This document shows, in pieces, positions 34,636 to 46,862 of a stretch of DNA of 64,000 nt. Position numbers and translations under genes: made by a program. Origin of the DNA: Crotalaria pallida (Eukaryota; Streptophyta; Magnoliopsida; Fabales; Fabaceae). The DNA is taken from the NCBI GenBank assembly GCA_037953625.1, contig CM075649.1, forward strand, positions 70,711,290 to 70,775,289. The letters run 5' to 3'. Positions within the stretch are counted from its first letter, which is position 1. Every line of letters starts with the position of its first letter. Under the pieces are notes generated by a model. It was given only the letters and a program-made list of their open reading frames with translations. It did not search any database and was not told the DNA's origin.

Positions 34636-37567
34636 TGTGACGACCCAACTTTTATTCCAAAGTAAAATATTTATATTTAGAAAATACGACCATTTTTTTT
34701 TTCTTTTCTTTGAAACTAAAAGTCAGTCATCATCCATTATCAAATCTTGCGGAATTATATAAACATCGAGTCATGAAGACAAGTGATGTAACATCATATT
34801 TCATTCATATTAAAAAGGTTACATACCACATTCTTCATTTAAACAAAATACATAATTACTTGACTTAACACTCTAGGTCATTACCTTATATTACATATAT
34901 TACAACAAAATCATAATAACCTAGAGCATATGGTTCATGACTCAAAATATAACATAGTATAGATAAGAGAAACCATTGGGATTCTCGATCTAAGCGATCG
35001 CATACGGGAATATGGGTTAGGATGGCGGAAGATAACTTCCACATCCCTCCTCATATGTCGCCCTATGGTCCTCAAAATTCCACTCCCCATTAGGGAGCGG
35101 CCTCATCTCCACGCAGAACATGTTTCTTGCCGTCACCTACACAAGGGACTGGGAGTGAGTCATAGCTAAAAGCAATAACAAATGAGTATAACAGCGGCTA
35201 GAAATAACAAACACAAGTTATCATGTAGCAATAATAAATGCATATGTATATGCTCAAACTGTCTTTTATAATATCTCGATTAGTGTCGTGATGCATGCCT
35301 ACTCCTCATTCATGCTACACGGTTTGGCATCCGAGTATCTCAATCTCGGGATATTCTCAATCCTATGGTCATCAAACCGGAGCGATTCATATTCAAGCTT
35401 CACGATCGATTGGGAACTCGGTCTTCCTAGCATCCTTGTGCTAGGGATATTCTGATTTAACTTTACCGAAGTTCCGAATCTGGATCGGAGCAACTCCTCC
35501 TCCATGCATGATAATGTCGATTGGAAAATCGGTCTTCCTAGCATCCTTGTGCTAGGGATATTCTGATTTAACTTTACCGAAGTTCCGAATCTAGATCGGA
35601 GCAATTCCTTCTCCATGCATAATGTCACAAAAACTTTTTATCTTCTTTCTTTTATTAAATCACATCCTTGAACATCATGTCTCCAATATAGAGACCCAAA
35701 GTTCATAATCCTTCTTAATCACAATTTCATCTTTTCTTTTAGCATTAACTGGTGCTAGTGCTTACTGAAAATTCCATCAGCGGCCCAGCCACTTTGTGAT
35801 GGTTTTATACAATAGGAATTAATCGTTTTATTATTTAATTATTGCAACGACCCCATTTAGGACTCCCAAAATATCAACCAAGTGGGTAAAGACTTCCACT
35901 GGGACGTGGGAAAATAATCAACCAAATGGGTGTACGCACTTCCATTGGGACATCCTGTCCGAATATGTCAACCACGGAATGAAATTCCAGTAGGACTCAT
36001 CCAAGATAAAATCAACCAATGGGAATCAAGTAAACTTATACATTTGTCCATTGGGACTCCTGTCCGAACATATCAACCACTGGATGAAATTCCAGTAGGA
36101 CTCTTTCAGGATAATAATCAACCAATGGATAAACGTATAAGAATTAGGTATTTAATATTCTTAAGAAAATAAGTGTTTTCTTCAGTTTTGGTCAAAATAC
36201 TCGAGTATATTATAAAATACTCGAGTGTTCTTCATTTTTTCCAGAATACTTGAAGTCCTTAAAGAAAGACTCGAGTTGTTCTTCATTTTCCCAGAATACT
36301 CGAGTATTTATCAAAAGACTCGAGTGTTTTTACTGCAACAGCACCAGTTTCTGCACTTTAAGCACCAATTCGAATTCCATTCATTGTTTCTCCATTCTTA
36401 TGCAAAACAGAGGCATACACACATATAAGAAACAAGTTAGAACAGATAAACAAGTACATAATAACATAAATCAACATCAAATCATAGAATCAACATAAAC
36501 TTGGAAAATAACCATTTCAAGATATGAAATTCATTTCCACTTGGTTTTAACTTCGAAAATCAATCCAGTGAGCATTATAAGGTCCATTTAAACTTGTTTG
36601 ACTTAGAAAACCTTGTGTTTATGACCTCCATGTCATATTCCCAATTCCAACTTCATCCCTTGATGAACCTTGTGAGGTTCCTACATTTCTAGCTTGAGAT
36701 TACTCATTCTAGCAATTAGATAACTCCTCCCTTACCTTAGAGAAGCTAAACAACAGATTAAATAACAAGAAACTTGGCTGGATCCAAAAAATCCAATTTA
36801 TGGACTTTGTGAAAAATGGGTTGAACAGGCTGACTTTGGCCACAGATTTCACCACGGATTTGGCATGAAAAAGAACGAAACAAGTTAGTTTAACAAACTA
36901 GGATATACTAACTTCAATCAGAAACAAGTTTGACACAAAAAGGATCCCTGAGATTACCAAACGACTTCAATGAAGATGAATACTTGATGCTGAAAACTAC
37001 TCTGTTTTCACAGCTTTGAACCTCAAACTTTGATGAGCTAGAACTCGAACTACAGGGCTTATTTGATGTGATTCTTGATTCTAATTCAAAGATGGAAATA
37101 GAACCTTGAGTTGTGTTTTGGTTTCAAATGATTTGGTTGAGAAACGAAGGAGAAATCAGAGATCAAAGTATGCTCTGAAAAACTGAGAGTCAAAAACTGA
37201 AATTCGGGTTTTGGGTGATTAGAGGTGTTGAATGATTCAACCAAGCATCAATTTATAGCTTAAGAATACTTCAGGTCAAAGTAAAGTCCAGCTCTATGCT
37301 TGTCATTTCAAGAAACCGCGTTTTGGTGCGAAAATTAAATAAAAACCGACTTATACACTTTCAGGTCTGTACGAAATACTCGAGTTTTTTCCCAAATACT
37401 CGAGTTTTTATTTAAAAATTCAAATTTCCAAACAGCTACTTAAAATACTCGAGTTTTTCCTAAAATACTCGAGTGTTTTTGCTAAAATAGGAAAAATTGA
37501 CTATTTTAATGATACTAATATTGATAAAATACTTTTATTTCATATATTTAAAATATAGGATCTTACA
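34636..37567 (-). repeat. 5' LTR of element B, shared with the right-hand fragment
   Basis: 2932 bp, the same length as the left LTR, with a constant offset of 16845 bp. TATA at 37251-37257, donor-like site at 36735, acceptor-like site at 35137. On its right it is followed by a polypurine tract and pol 3' sequence, so it also serves as the 3' LTR of the truncated neighbour. Confidence 0.93.
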
Positions 37568-37608
37568 TCCTCCCCCACTTAAATAGAATTTCGTCCCCGA
37601 AATTCCGA

Positions 37609-38007
37609 CTAAATAAACAAATGTGGGTACTCTTCTCTCATCTTAGATTCTAATTCCCATGTTGATTCTGACACTCCTTTTTGATTCCAAAGAACTCTCA
37701 CTAAAGGAATCTCTTTTCCTCGCAGCTTTCTGATTTGACGATCTTCAATTCGCACTGGTCCGACTTCAAATGTCAGATTCTCCTTTAAAGGTATTTCGTC
37801 TGGCTGCAACTGGATAATTGAAGACGGGTCTTGAATAAATTTGCGAAGCTGAGAGACGTGGAATACATCATGGAGATTAGCTAAAGAAGGTGGTAACGCG
37901 ATCTGATAAGCGACGGGACCGACTCGCTTTAGGATCTGATAAGGGCCAATAAACTTTGGTGTCAGTTTCCTCGGCTTCATCACTCTCCTGATACCAGTTC
38001 TTGGCAC
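37609..38007 (-). pseudogene. Chromodomain and integrase C-terminus, second copy
   Basis: 132 codons, near-identical to 20764-21162; I see two residue differences (Gly/Arg near the start, Ile/Val in HxSQL). TAG codons at 38086-38088 and 38137-38139 interrupt the frame upstream, exactly as in element B. Confidence 0.88.
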
Positions 38008-38346
38008 TATTCGCAGAAATACATGATCTCCTTCTTGAAATTCGAGCTTGGTTCTACGCTGATCGGCATAGCTCTTCTGACGACTCTATGCAATTTTCAT
38101 CTTTTCCTGGATAACCTTGATCTTCTCGGTCGTTTCCTAAACTAACTCAGGTCCAATGAGAGCGTTCTCCCCCACTTGGAACCAACATAGTGGGGTTCTA
38201 CATTTCCTTCCATAGAGGGCTTCGTACGGAGCCATATCAATGCTTGTGTGGTAACTATTATTGTAGGTGAACTCCACAAGCGGCAACAAACGGTCCCAAC
38301 TTTCTTGGTACTCTAAAACACAAGAACGGAGTAAATCTTCCAGAGA

Positions 38347-38850
38347 TTAAATCATTCTCTCCGATTGACCATCCGTTTGCGGGTGATAAGCCGAACTCAT
38401 TCTTAACTGCGTTCCTAACGCTCGATGCAAACCCTGCCAGAAGCGAGATACGAAACGAGGATCACGATCCGATACGATACTCGAGGGGATTCCATGCAAT
38501 CTTACGATCTCCTTGATGTACAATCTTGCAAGCTTCTCCGACGGATATTGTATGTTGATGGGAATGAAATGAGTTGACTTCGTTAAACGATCAACTACTA
38601 CCCAAATTGCATCGAAACCCTCTCTCGTTCTCGGAAAACCACTTACAAAATCCATGGCTATTCCATCCCATTTCCATTCTGGTATGCTCAAAGGTTGCAA
38701 TTCTCCTCCGGGCTTCTTATGTTCAATCTTCGCCTTTTGGAAAACAAGGCAAGACGCAACATAAGACGCAACGTATTTCTTCAATCCGGACCACCAAAAC
38801 ATCTTCTTCAGGTCTTGATACATCTTAGTTGATCCAGGATGCATACTCAA
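38347..38850 (-). pseudogene. Integrase fragment, second copy
   Basis: 167 codons covering the His of SMHPG, the defective CLVF, the catalytic D, D and E, and the same terminal TAA (38347-38349). A one-base deletion in a T run near 38857 relative to B shifts the upstream frame, which is why it opens at this Met. Confidence 0.85.
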
Positions 38851-41800
38851 CTTGCTTTGTGGGCTTCTTCTAGTATAGCTCTCCTTAGTTCTTGATTTGA
38901 CGGAATGCAGATTCTAGAGACTTAGAATCGTCTAGGAATGTGTATTAGGACATATAAGAACCTTTAGAATGATCCTAAACAATGCATGGTGCACCAAGGG
39001 ATGTATAGGATGTAGTATGAGTCCTTGGAGTCTCTAACAAGTGTAGAATGGTTAATAGGGTATTCTAAAGGCTTAGAATGGTCTAGGAATGTGTATTAGG
39101 ACAAATAAGAACCTTTAGAATGATCCTAAACAATGCTTGGTGCCCCAAGGGATGTATTGGATGTAGCATGAGTCCTTGGAGGCTCTAACAAGTGCAGATT
39201 GGTTAATAGGGTATTCTAAAGGCTTAGTATTGTCTACGAATATGTATTGGGACATATAAGAACCTTTAGAATTATCGTAAACAATGCTTAGTGCCCCAAG
39301 GGACGTAGAGGATGTAGCATGAGTCGTTGGAGGCTCTAACAAGTGTAAAATGGTTAGAACTGTCTAGGAATGTGTATTAGGACATATAAGAACCTTTAGA
39401 ATGATCCTAAACAATGCATGAGTTCTTGGAGACTCTAACAAGTGTAGAATGGTTAAGAGAGTATTCAAGAGGCTTAGAATCATCTAGGACTGTGTATTAG
39501 GACATATAAGAAGTTTTAGAATGATCCTAAACAATGCTTGATGCCCCAAGGGACGTATAGGATGTAGCATGAGTGCTTGGAGGCTCTAAGAAGTGTAAAA
39601 TAGTTAATAGAGTATTCTAAAGGCTTAGAATGGTCTAGGAATGTGTATTGGGACATATAAGAACCTTTAGAATGATCCTAAACAATGCTTGGTACCCCAA
39701 GGGACGTGTAGGCTGTACCATGAGTCCTTGGAGGCTCTAACAAGTTTAGAATAGTGAAGAGTTTATTATACAGGCTTAGAATGGTCTAGGAATGTGTATT
39801 AGGACATATAAGAACCTTTAGAATGATCCTAAATAATGCTTGGTGCCCCAAGGAACGTATTGGATGTAGCATGAGTCATTGGAGGCTCTAACAAGTGTAG
39901 AATGGTAAATAGGGTATTCTAAAGGCTAAGTATCGTCTAGGAATATGTATTGGGAAATATAAGAACCTTTAGAATGATCCTAAACAATGCTTAGTGCCCC
40001 AAGGGACGTAGAGGATGTGGCTTGAGTCCTTGGAGGCTCTAACAAGTGTAGAATGGTTAATAGGGTATTCTAAAGGCTTAGAATGGTCTAGGAATGTGTA
40101 TTAGGACATATATGAACCTTTAGAATTTCCTAAACAATGCTTGGTGCCCCAAGGGACGTATAGGATGTAGCATGAGTCCTTGGAGGCCCTAACAAGTGTA
40201 GAATGGTTAATAGAGTATTCTAAGGCTTAGAATGGTATAGGAATGTGTATTAGGACATTTAAGAACCTTTAGAATGATCCTAAACAATGCTTGTTGCCCC
40301 AAGGGACGTATAGGATGTAGCATGAGTCCTTGGAGGCTCTAACAAGTGTAAAATAGTTAATAGAGTATTCTAAAGGCTTAGAATGGTCAAGGAATGTGTA
40401 TTGGGACATATAAGAACCTTTAGAATGATCCTAAACAATGCCTGGTGCCCCAAGGGACGTATTGGATGTAGCATGAGTCCTTGGAGGCTCTAACAAGTGT
40501 AGAATGGTTAATAAGGTATTCTAAAGGCTTGGTATCGTCTAGGAGTATGTATTGGGACATATAAGAACCATTAGAATGATCCTAAACAATGCTTGGTGCC
40601 CCAAGGGACGTATAGGATGTAGCATGATTTCTTTGAGGCTCTAACAAGTGCAGAATGGTTAAGAGAGTATTCTAGAGGCTTAGAATCGTCTAGGATTGTG
40701 TATTAGGACATATAAGAAGCTTTAGAATGATCCTAAACAATGCTTGGTGCCCCAAGGGACGTAGAGGATGTGGCTTGAGTCCTTGGAGGCTCTAACATGT
40801 GTAGAATGGTTAATAGGGTATTCTAAAGGCTTAGTATTGTGTAGGAATATGTATTGGGACATATAAGAACCTTTAGAATGATCGTAAACAATGCTTAGAG
40901 CCCCAAGGGATGTAGAGGATGTAGCATTAGTCCTTGGAGGCTCTAATAAGTGTAGAATGGTTAAAAGAGTATTCTAAAGGCTTAAAATGGTCTAGGAATG
41001 TGTATCAGGACATATAAGAACCTTTAGAATGATCCTAAACAATGCTTGTTGGCCCAAGGGACATAGAGGATGTAGCATGAGTTCTTGGAGGCTCTAACAA
41101 GTGTAGAATGGTTAAGAGAGTATTCTAGAGGCTTAGAATCGTCTAGGACTGTGTATTAGGACATATAAGAAGCTTTAGAATGATCCTAAACAATGCTTGG
41201 TGCCCCAAGGGACGTATAGGAGGTAGCATGAGTCCTTGGAGGCTCTAACAAGTGTTAAATAGTTATATAGTATTCTAAAGGCTTAGAATGGTCTAGGAAT
41301 GTGTATTGGGACATATAAGAACCTTTAGAATGATTCTAAACATCGCTTGGTGCCCCAAGGGACGTATTGGATGTAGCATGAGTCATTGGAGGCTCTAACA
41401 AGTGTAGAATGGTTAATAGGGTATTCTAAAGGCTTAGTATCGTTTAGGAATATGTATTGGGACATATAAGAACCTTTAGAATGATCCTAAACAATGCATG
41501 AGTTCTTGGAGGCTCTTACAAGTGTAGAATGGTTAATAGGGTATTCTAAATGCTTAGAATGGTCTAGGAATGTGTATTAGGACATATATAAACCTTTAAA
41601 ATGATCCTAAACAATGCTTGGTGCCCCAAGGGACGTATAGGATGTAGCATGAGTCCTTGGAGGCTCTAACAAGTATAGAATGGTTAATAGAGTATTCTAA
41701 AGGCTTAGAATGGTATAGGAATGTGTATTAGGACATATAAGAACCTTTAGAATAATCCTAAACAATGCTTGGTGCCCCAAGGGACGTATTGGATGTAGCA

Positions 41801-42970
41801 TGAGTCCTTGGAGGCTCTAACAAGTGTAAAATAGTTAATAGAGTATTCTAAAGGCTTAGAATGGTCTAGGAATGTGTTTTGGGACATATAAGAACCTTTA
41901 GAATGATCCTAAACAATGCTTGGTGCCCCAAGGGACGTATTGGATGTAGCATGAACCCTTGGAGGATCTAACAATTGTAGAATGGTTAATAGGGTATTCT
42001 AAAGGCTTAGTATCATCTAGGAATATGTATTGGGACATATAAGAACCTTTAGAATGATCCTAAACAATGCTTAGTACCCCAAGGGACGTAGAGGATGTAG
42101 CTTGAGTCCTTGGAGGCTCTAACAAGTGTAGAATTGTTAATAGGGTATTCTAAAGGCTTAGAATGGTCTAGGAATGTGTATTAGGACATATAAGAACCTT
42201 TAGAATGATCCTAAACAATGGTTGGTGCCCCAAGGGACGTATAGGATGTAGCATGAGTCCTTGGAGGCTCTAACAAGTGTAGAATGGTTAATAGAGTATT
42301 CTGAAGGCTTAGAATGGTCTAGGAATGTGTATTAGGACATATAAGAACCTTTAGAATGATCCTAAACAATGCTTGGTGCCCCAAGGGACGTATAGGATGT
42401 AGCATGAGTCCTTGGAGGCTCTAACAAGTGTAGAATGGTTAATAGAGTATTCTGAAGGCTTAGAATGGTCTAGGAATGTGTATTAGGACATATAAGAACC
42501 TTTAGAATGATCATAAACAATGCTTAGTGCCCCAAGGGACGTAGAGGATATAGCTTGAGTCCTTGGAGGCTCTAACAAGTGTAGAATAGTTAATAGCATA
42601 TTCTAAAGGCTTAGAATGGTATAGGAATGTGTATTGGGACATATAAGAACCTTTAGAATGATCCTAAACAAGCTTGGTGCCCCAAGGGACGTATAGGATG
42701 TTGCATGAGTCCTTGGAGGCTCTAACAAGTGTAAAATAGTTAATAGTGTATTCTAAAGGCTTAGAATGGTCTAGGAATGTGTATTAGGACATATAAGAAC
42801 CATTAGAATGATCCTATACAATGCTTCGTGCCCCAAGGGACGTAGAGGATGTAGCATGAGTCCTTGGAGGCTCTAACAAGTGTAGAATGGTTAATAGGGT
42901 ATTCTAAAGGCATAGAATGGGCTAGGAATGTGTATTAGGACATATTAGAACCTTTAGAATGATCCTAAAC

Positions 42971-43021
42971 ATTGAAACTCTAAATATGGAATTACAATTG
43001 AAACTCAGAATGATCCTAAAC
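42971..43021 (+). repeat. 51-bp insertion in a satellite monomer, copy 1
   Basis: Inserted after GATCCTAAAC. It contains ATTGAAACTC twice and ends in a copy of the preceding AGAATGATCCTAAAC, so part of it is a flank duplication. Other copies: 44834-44884 and 56268-56318. Confidence 0.9.
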
Positions 43022-44833
43022 AATGCTTGCTGGCCCAAGGGACGTAGAGGATGTAGCATGAGTTCTTTGAGGCTCTAACAAGTGTAGAATGGTTAATAGG
43101 GTATTCTAAAGGCTTACAATGGTCTAGGAATGTGTATTAGGACAAATAAGAACCTTTAGAATGATCCTAAACAATGCTTGGTGCCCCAATGGACGTATGG
43201 GATGTAGCATGAGTCCTTGGAGGCTCTAACAAGTGTAGAATGGTTAATAGAGTATTCTAAAGGCTTAGAATGGTATAGGAATGTGTATTAGGACATATAA
43301 GAACCTTTAGAATGATCCTAAACAATGCTTGGTGCCCCAATGGACGTATTGGATGTAGCATGAGTCCTTGGAGGCTCTAACAAGTGTAGAATGGTTAATA
43401 GAGTATTCTAAAGGCTTAGAATGGTATAGGAATGTGTATTAGGACATATAAGAACCTTTAGAATGATCCTAAACAATGCTTGGTGGCCCAAGGGACGTAT
43501 CGGATGTAGCATGAGTCCTTGGAGGCTCTAACAAGTGTAAAATAGTTAATAGAGTATTCTAAAGGCTTAGAATGGTATAGGAATGTGTATTAGGACATAT
43601 AAGAACCTTTAGAATGATCCTAAACAATGCTTGGTGCCCCAATGGACATATAGGATGTCGCATGAGTCCTTGGAGGCTCTAACAAGTGTAGAATGGTTAA
43701 TAGAGTATTCTAAAGGCTTAGAATGGTATAGGCATGTGTATTAGGACATATAAGAACCTTTAGAATGATCCTAAACAATGCTTGGTGGCCCAATGGACGT
43801 ATAGGATGTAGCATGAGTCCTTGGAGGCTCTAACAAGTGTAAAATAGTTAATAGAGTATTCTAAAGGCTTAGAATGGTCTAGGAATGTTTATTGGGACAT
43901 ATAAGAACCTTTAGAATGATCCTAAACAATGCTTGGTGCCCCAAGGGACGTATTGGATGTAGCATGAGTCCTTGGAGGATCTAACAATTGTAGAATGGTT
44001 AATAGGGTATTCTAAAGGCTTAGTATCATCTAGGAATATGTATTGGGACATATAAGAACCTTTAGAATGATCCTAAACAATGCTTAGTGCCCCAAGGGAC
44101 GTAGAGGATGTAGCTTGAGTCCTTGGAGGCTCTAACAAGTGTAGAATGGTTAATAGGGTATTCTAAAGGCTTAGAATGGTCTAGGAATGTGTATTAGGAC
44201 ATATAAGAACCTTTAGAATGATCCTAAACAATGCTTGGTGCCCCAAGGGACGTATAGGATGTAGCATGAGTCCTTGGAGGCTCTAACAAGTGTAGAATGG
44301 TTAATAGAGTATTCTGAAGGCTTAGAATGGTCTAGGAATGTGTATTAGGACATATAAGAACCTTTAGAATGATCCTAAACAATGCTTAGTGCCCCAAGGG
44401 ACGTAGAGGATGTAGCTTGAGTCCTTGGAGGCTCTAACAAGTGTAGAATAGTTAATAGAGTATTCTAAAGGCTTAGAATGGTATAGGAATGTGTATTGGG
44501 ACATATAAGAACCTTTAGAATGATCCTAAACAATGCTTGGTGCCCCAAGGGACGTATAGGATGTTGCATGAGTCCTTGGAGGCTCTAACAAGTGTAAAAT
44601 AGTTAAAAGAGTATTCTATAGGCTTAGAATGGTCTAGGAATGTGTATTAGGACATATAAGAACCATTAGAATGATCCTAAACAATGCTTCGTGCCCCAAG
44701 GGACGTAGAGGATGTAGCATGAGTCCTTGGAGGCTCTAACAAGTGTAGAATGGTTAATAGGGTATTCTAAAGGCATAGAATGGGCTAGGAATGTGTATTA
44801 GGACATATTAGAACCTTTAGAATGATCCTAAAC

Positions 44834-44884
44834 ATTGAAATTCTAAATATGGAATTACAATTGAAACTCAGAATGATCCTAAAC
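44834..44884 (+). repeat. 51-bp insertion in a satellite monomer, copy 2
   Basis: Same insertion with one change (ATTGAAATTC). It also shares the flanking GGGCTAGG and CATATTAGAACC variants with copy 1, 1863 bp away. Confidence 0.9.
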
Positions 44885-45814
44885 AATGTTTGGTGGCCCA
44901 AGGGATGTAGAGGATGTAGCATGAGTTCTTTGAGGCTCTAACAAGTGTAGAATGGTTAATAGGGTATTCTAAAGGCTTACAATGGTCTAGGAATGTGTAT
45001 TAGGACAAATAAGAACCTTTAGAATGATCCTAAACAATGCTTGGTGCCCCAATGGACGTATAGGATGTAGCATGAGTCCTTGGAGGCTCTAACAAGTGTA
45101 GAATGGTTAATAGAGTATTCTAAAGGCTTAGAATGGTATAGGAATGTGTATTAGGACATATAAGAACCTTTAGAATGATCCTAAACAATGCTTGGTGCCC
45201 CAACGGACGTATAGGATGTAGCATGAGTCCTTGGAGGCTCTAACAAGTGTAGAATGGTTAATAGAGTATTCTATAGGCTTAGAATGGTATAGGAATGTGT
45301 ATTAGGACATATAAGAACCTTTAGAATGATCCTAAACAGTGCTTGGTGCCCCAAGGGACGTATAGGATGTTGCATGAGTCCTTGGAGGTTCTAACAAGTG
45401 TTGAATGGTTAATAGACTATTCTGAAGGCTTAGAATGGTCTAGGAATGTGTATTAGGACATATAAGAACCTTTAGAATGATCCTAAACAATGCTTAGTGC
45501 CCCAAGGGACGTAGAGGATGTAGCTTGAGTCCTTGGAGGCTCTAACATGTGTAGAATAGTTAATAAAGTATTCTAAAGGCTTAGAATGGTCTCGGAATGT
45601 GTATTGGGACATATAAGAACCTTTAGAATGATCCTAAACAATGCTTGGTGCCCCATGGGACGTATTGGATGTAGCATGAGTCCTTGGAGGCTCTAACAAG
45701 TGTAGAATGGTTAATAGGGTATTCTAAAGGCTTAGAATGGTCTAGGAATGTGTATTAGGACATATAAGAACCTTTAGAATGATCCTAAACAATGCTTAGT
45801 GCCCCAAGGGACGT

Positions 45815-46862
45815 TGATCGAGGCCGTACCCGATCAAAATAAAAGGGGTTTAATTCTGTAGTACTAGGAAGGTGATCCTAGGTCGTTACCCAGCGAATAT
45901 CGGTCTAGGCAAAGTATCAAACACAGAGTGTGCAGTACATTGGGGGGGTTTTTGTGTGTAACAATTGTTATGAACAAAACATAAACAGAATATTAAAACT
46001 AACAAAATCAGAAACAAAAGCGGGCAAACCCCTTTGGCTACGTACACTACTCAATCCTAGCTCACTAAAGATCGATTCCTCTCCTCTCCTCTGTCCAACT
46101 CGTGATAACCAAATACTAAGCGAAAATTCAGTTATCACTCCAAACCCTAATTTCTAATTAAGCATCCGAAACCAGAATTGGAGTTTTTACGAGTTAATAC
46201 AAATTAAGCATTTATATTCATGTATTATCTCTACGAAATGGAATTAAGCAAACCACTACACATTGATAAACATGAAAACAGAGAAGAGAAAACGAAATTG
46301 CATTAATAACAAGAGCTCAAGAGTAGATAATACAATACCAAAGGGATTAACCCTTGAAGTCTAGCCTTCCATGGCCATAAATGAAGAAAAACGAGTAGAA
46401 ACGGGGAAGAACAAAACCCTAGCAGCCACCACCACTTAGGAGAGCCAAGAAAGAAGTTCTAACCTAGAGATAGAGTGTGAAATCTGAAATGGGAGTGTAT
46501 CCAACCCTTTACACTAATTTCCCTTCTTAAGACACAAAATGGGCCTAAAACATGGGCCCAAATCCTAAGAAACACTATTCTGAAAATTACAATTAAAAAG
46601 GGACCTAAATGCAAATTACAATCTTCACTTCAATACTTCAATCTTCATTTCCAAACTTCCCAAAGTGTCCTTGTGCCAAATATTACCTGAAAATAGAAAT
46701 AGAATTAATTAGGCTAAATAATTCCAAATTAAACAATATTCGGAATATTAGTCCAATAAACTCTAAATCACTAAATCAAGCTAATCAATGTCAAATGGGC
46801 AACAAGTATCAATAATAGGAGTAAAATAATGCAAGGAATAATGGGAAATAAAATGCTCATCA
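45815..46862 (-). repeat. 3' LTR of element D
   Basis: 1048 bp, plus-strand ends TGATCGAGG and CTCATCA; followed by the polypurine tract (AATACCCCCACACTT on the plus strand). Confidence 0.93.

Larger units (their letters stand above)
17791..37567 (-). mobile_element. Element B: Tekay-like Ty3/gypsy chromovirus, interrupted by element C
   Basis: Minus-strand LTR retrotransposon. On the plus strand the order is 3' LTR (17791-20722), polypurine tract, pol 3' end, nested element C, integrase, RNase H/RT/protease, gag, primer-binding site, 5' LTR (34636-37567). Without C and its duplicated 5 bp the element would be about 9.8 kb. A C-terminal chromodomain, an initiator-Met-tRNA primer site and ~2.9-kb LTRs fit the Tekay/Del lineage. 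By eye the LTRs differ at about 17 sites over 2932 bp (near 99.4% identical), implying a young insertion or LTR homogenisation. Gag has an internal deletion and pol several in-frame stops, so it is non-autonomous. The left flank is CTAAC; no matching right duplication exists because the right LTR continues into another element's internal sequence. Confidence 0.93.
37568..38914 (-). mobile_element. Truncated second B-family element (3' internal part)
   Basis: 1347 bp colinear with B internal sequence from the polypurine tract into integrase, lacking element C. It ends at ATTC (38911-38914), shared between the element (CAGATTCGATCC) and the satellite (GTATTCTAGAG). Its 5' LTR, gag and most of pol are missing. 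The arrangement LTR-internal-LTR-partial internal suggests LTR-LTR recombination between two elements followed by a truncating deletion. Confidence 0.9.
38915..45814 (+). repeat. Satellite block 3, 151-bp monomer, about 45 copies
   Basis: Same satellite and orientation. The first ~1.4 kb is a diverged copy of block 2 from about 15600 onward: it shares the AGTCTCTAA variant, the shortened ACAATGCATGAG monomer (16117 and 39411), the AAGAAGTTTTAG monomer, the GTGAAGAGT variant and the ATTCTAAGG one-base deletion. A longer unit of about 12 monomers repeats with spacing near 1863 bp in 42.0-45.0 kb, marked by the 51-bp insertion. It ends abruptly at GGGACGT before element D. Confidence 0.96.
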
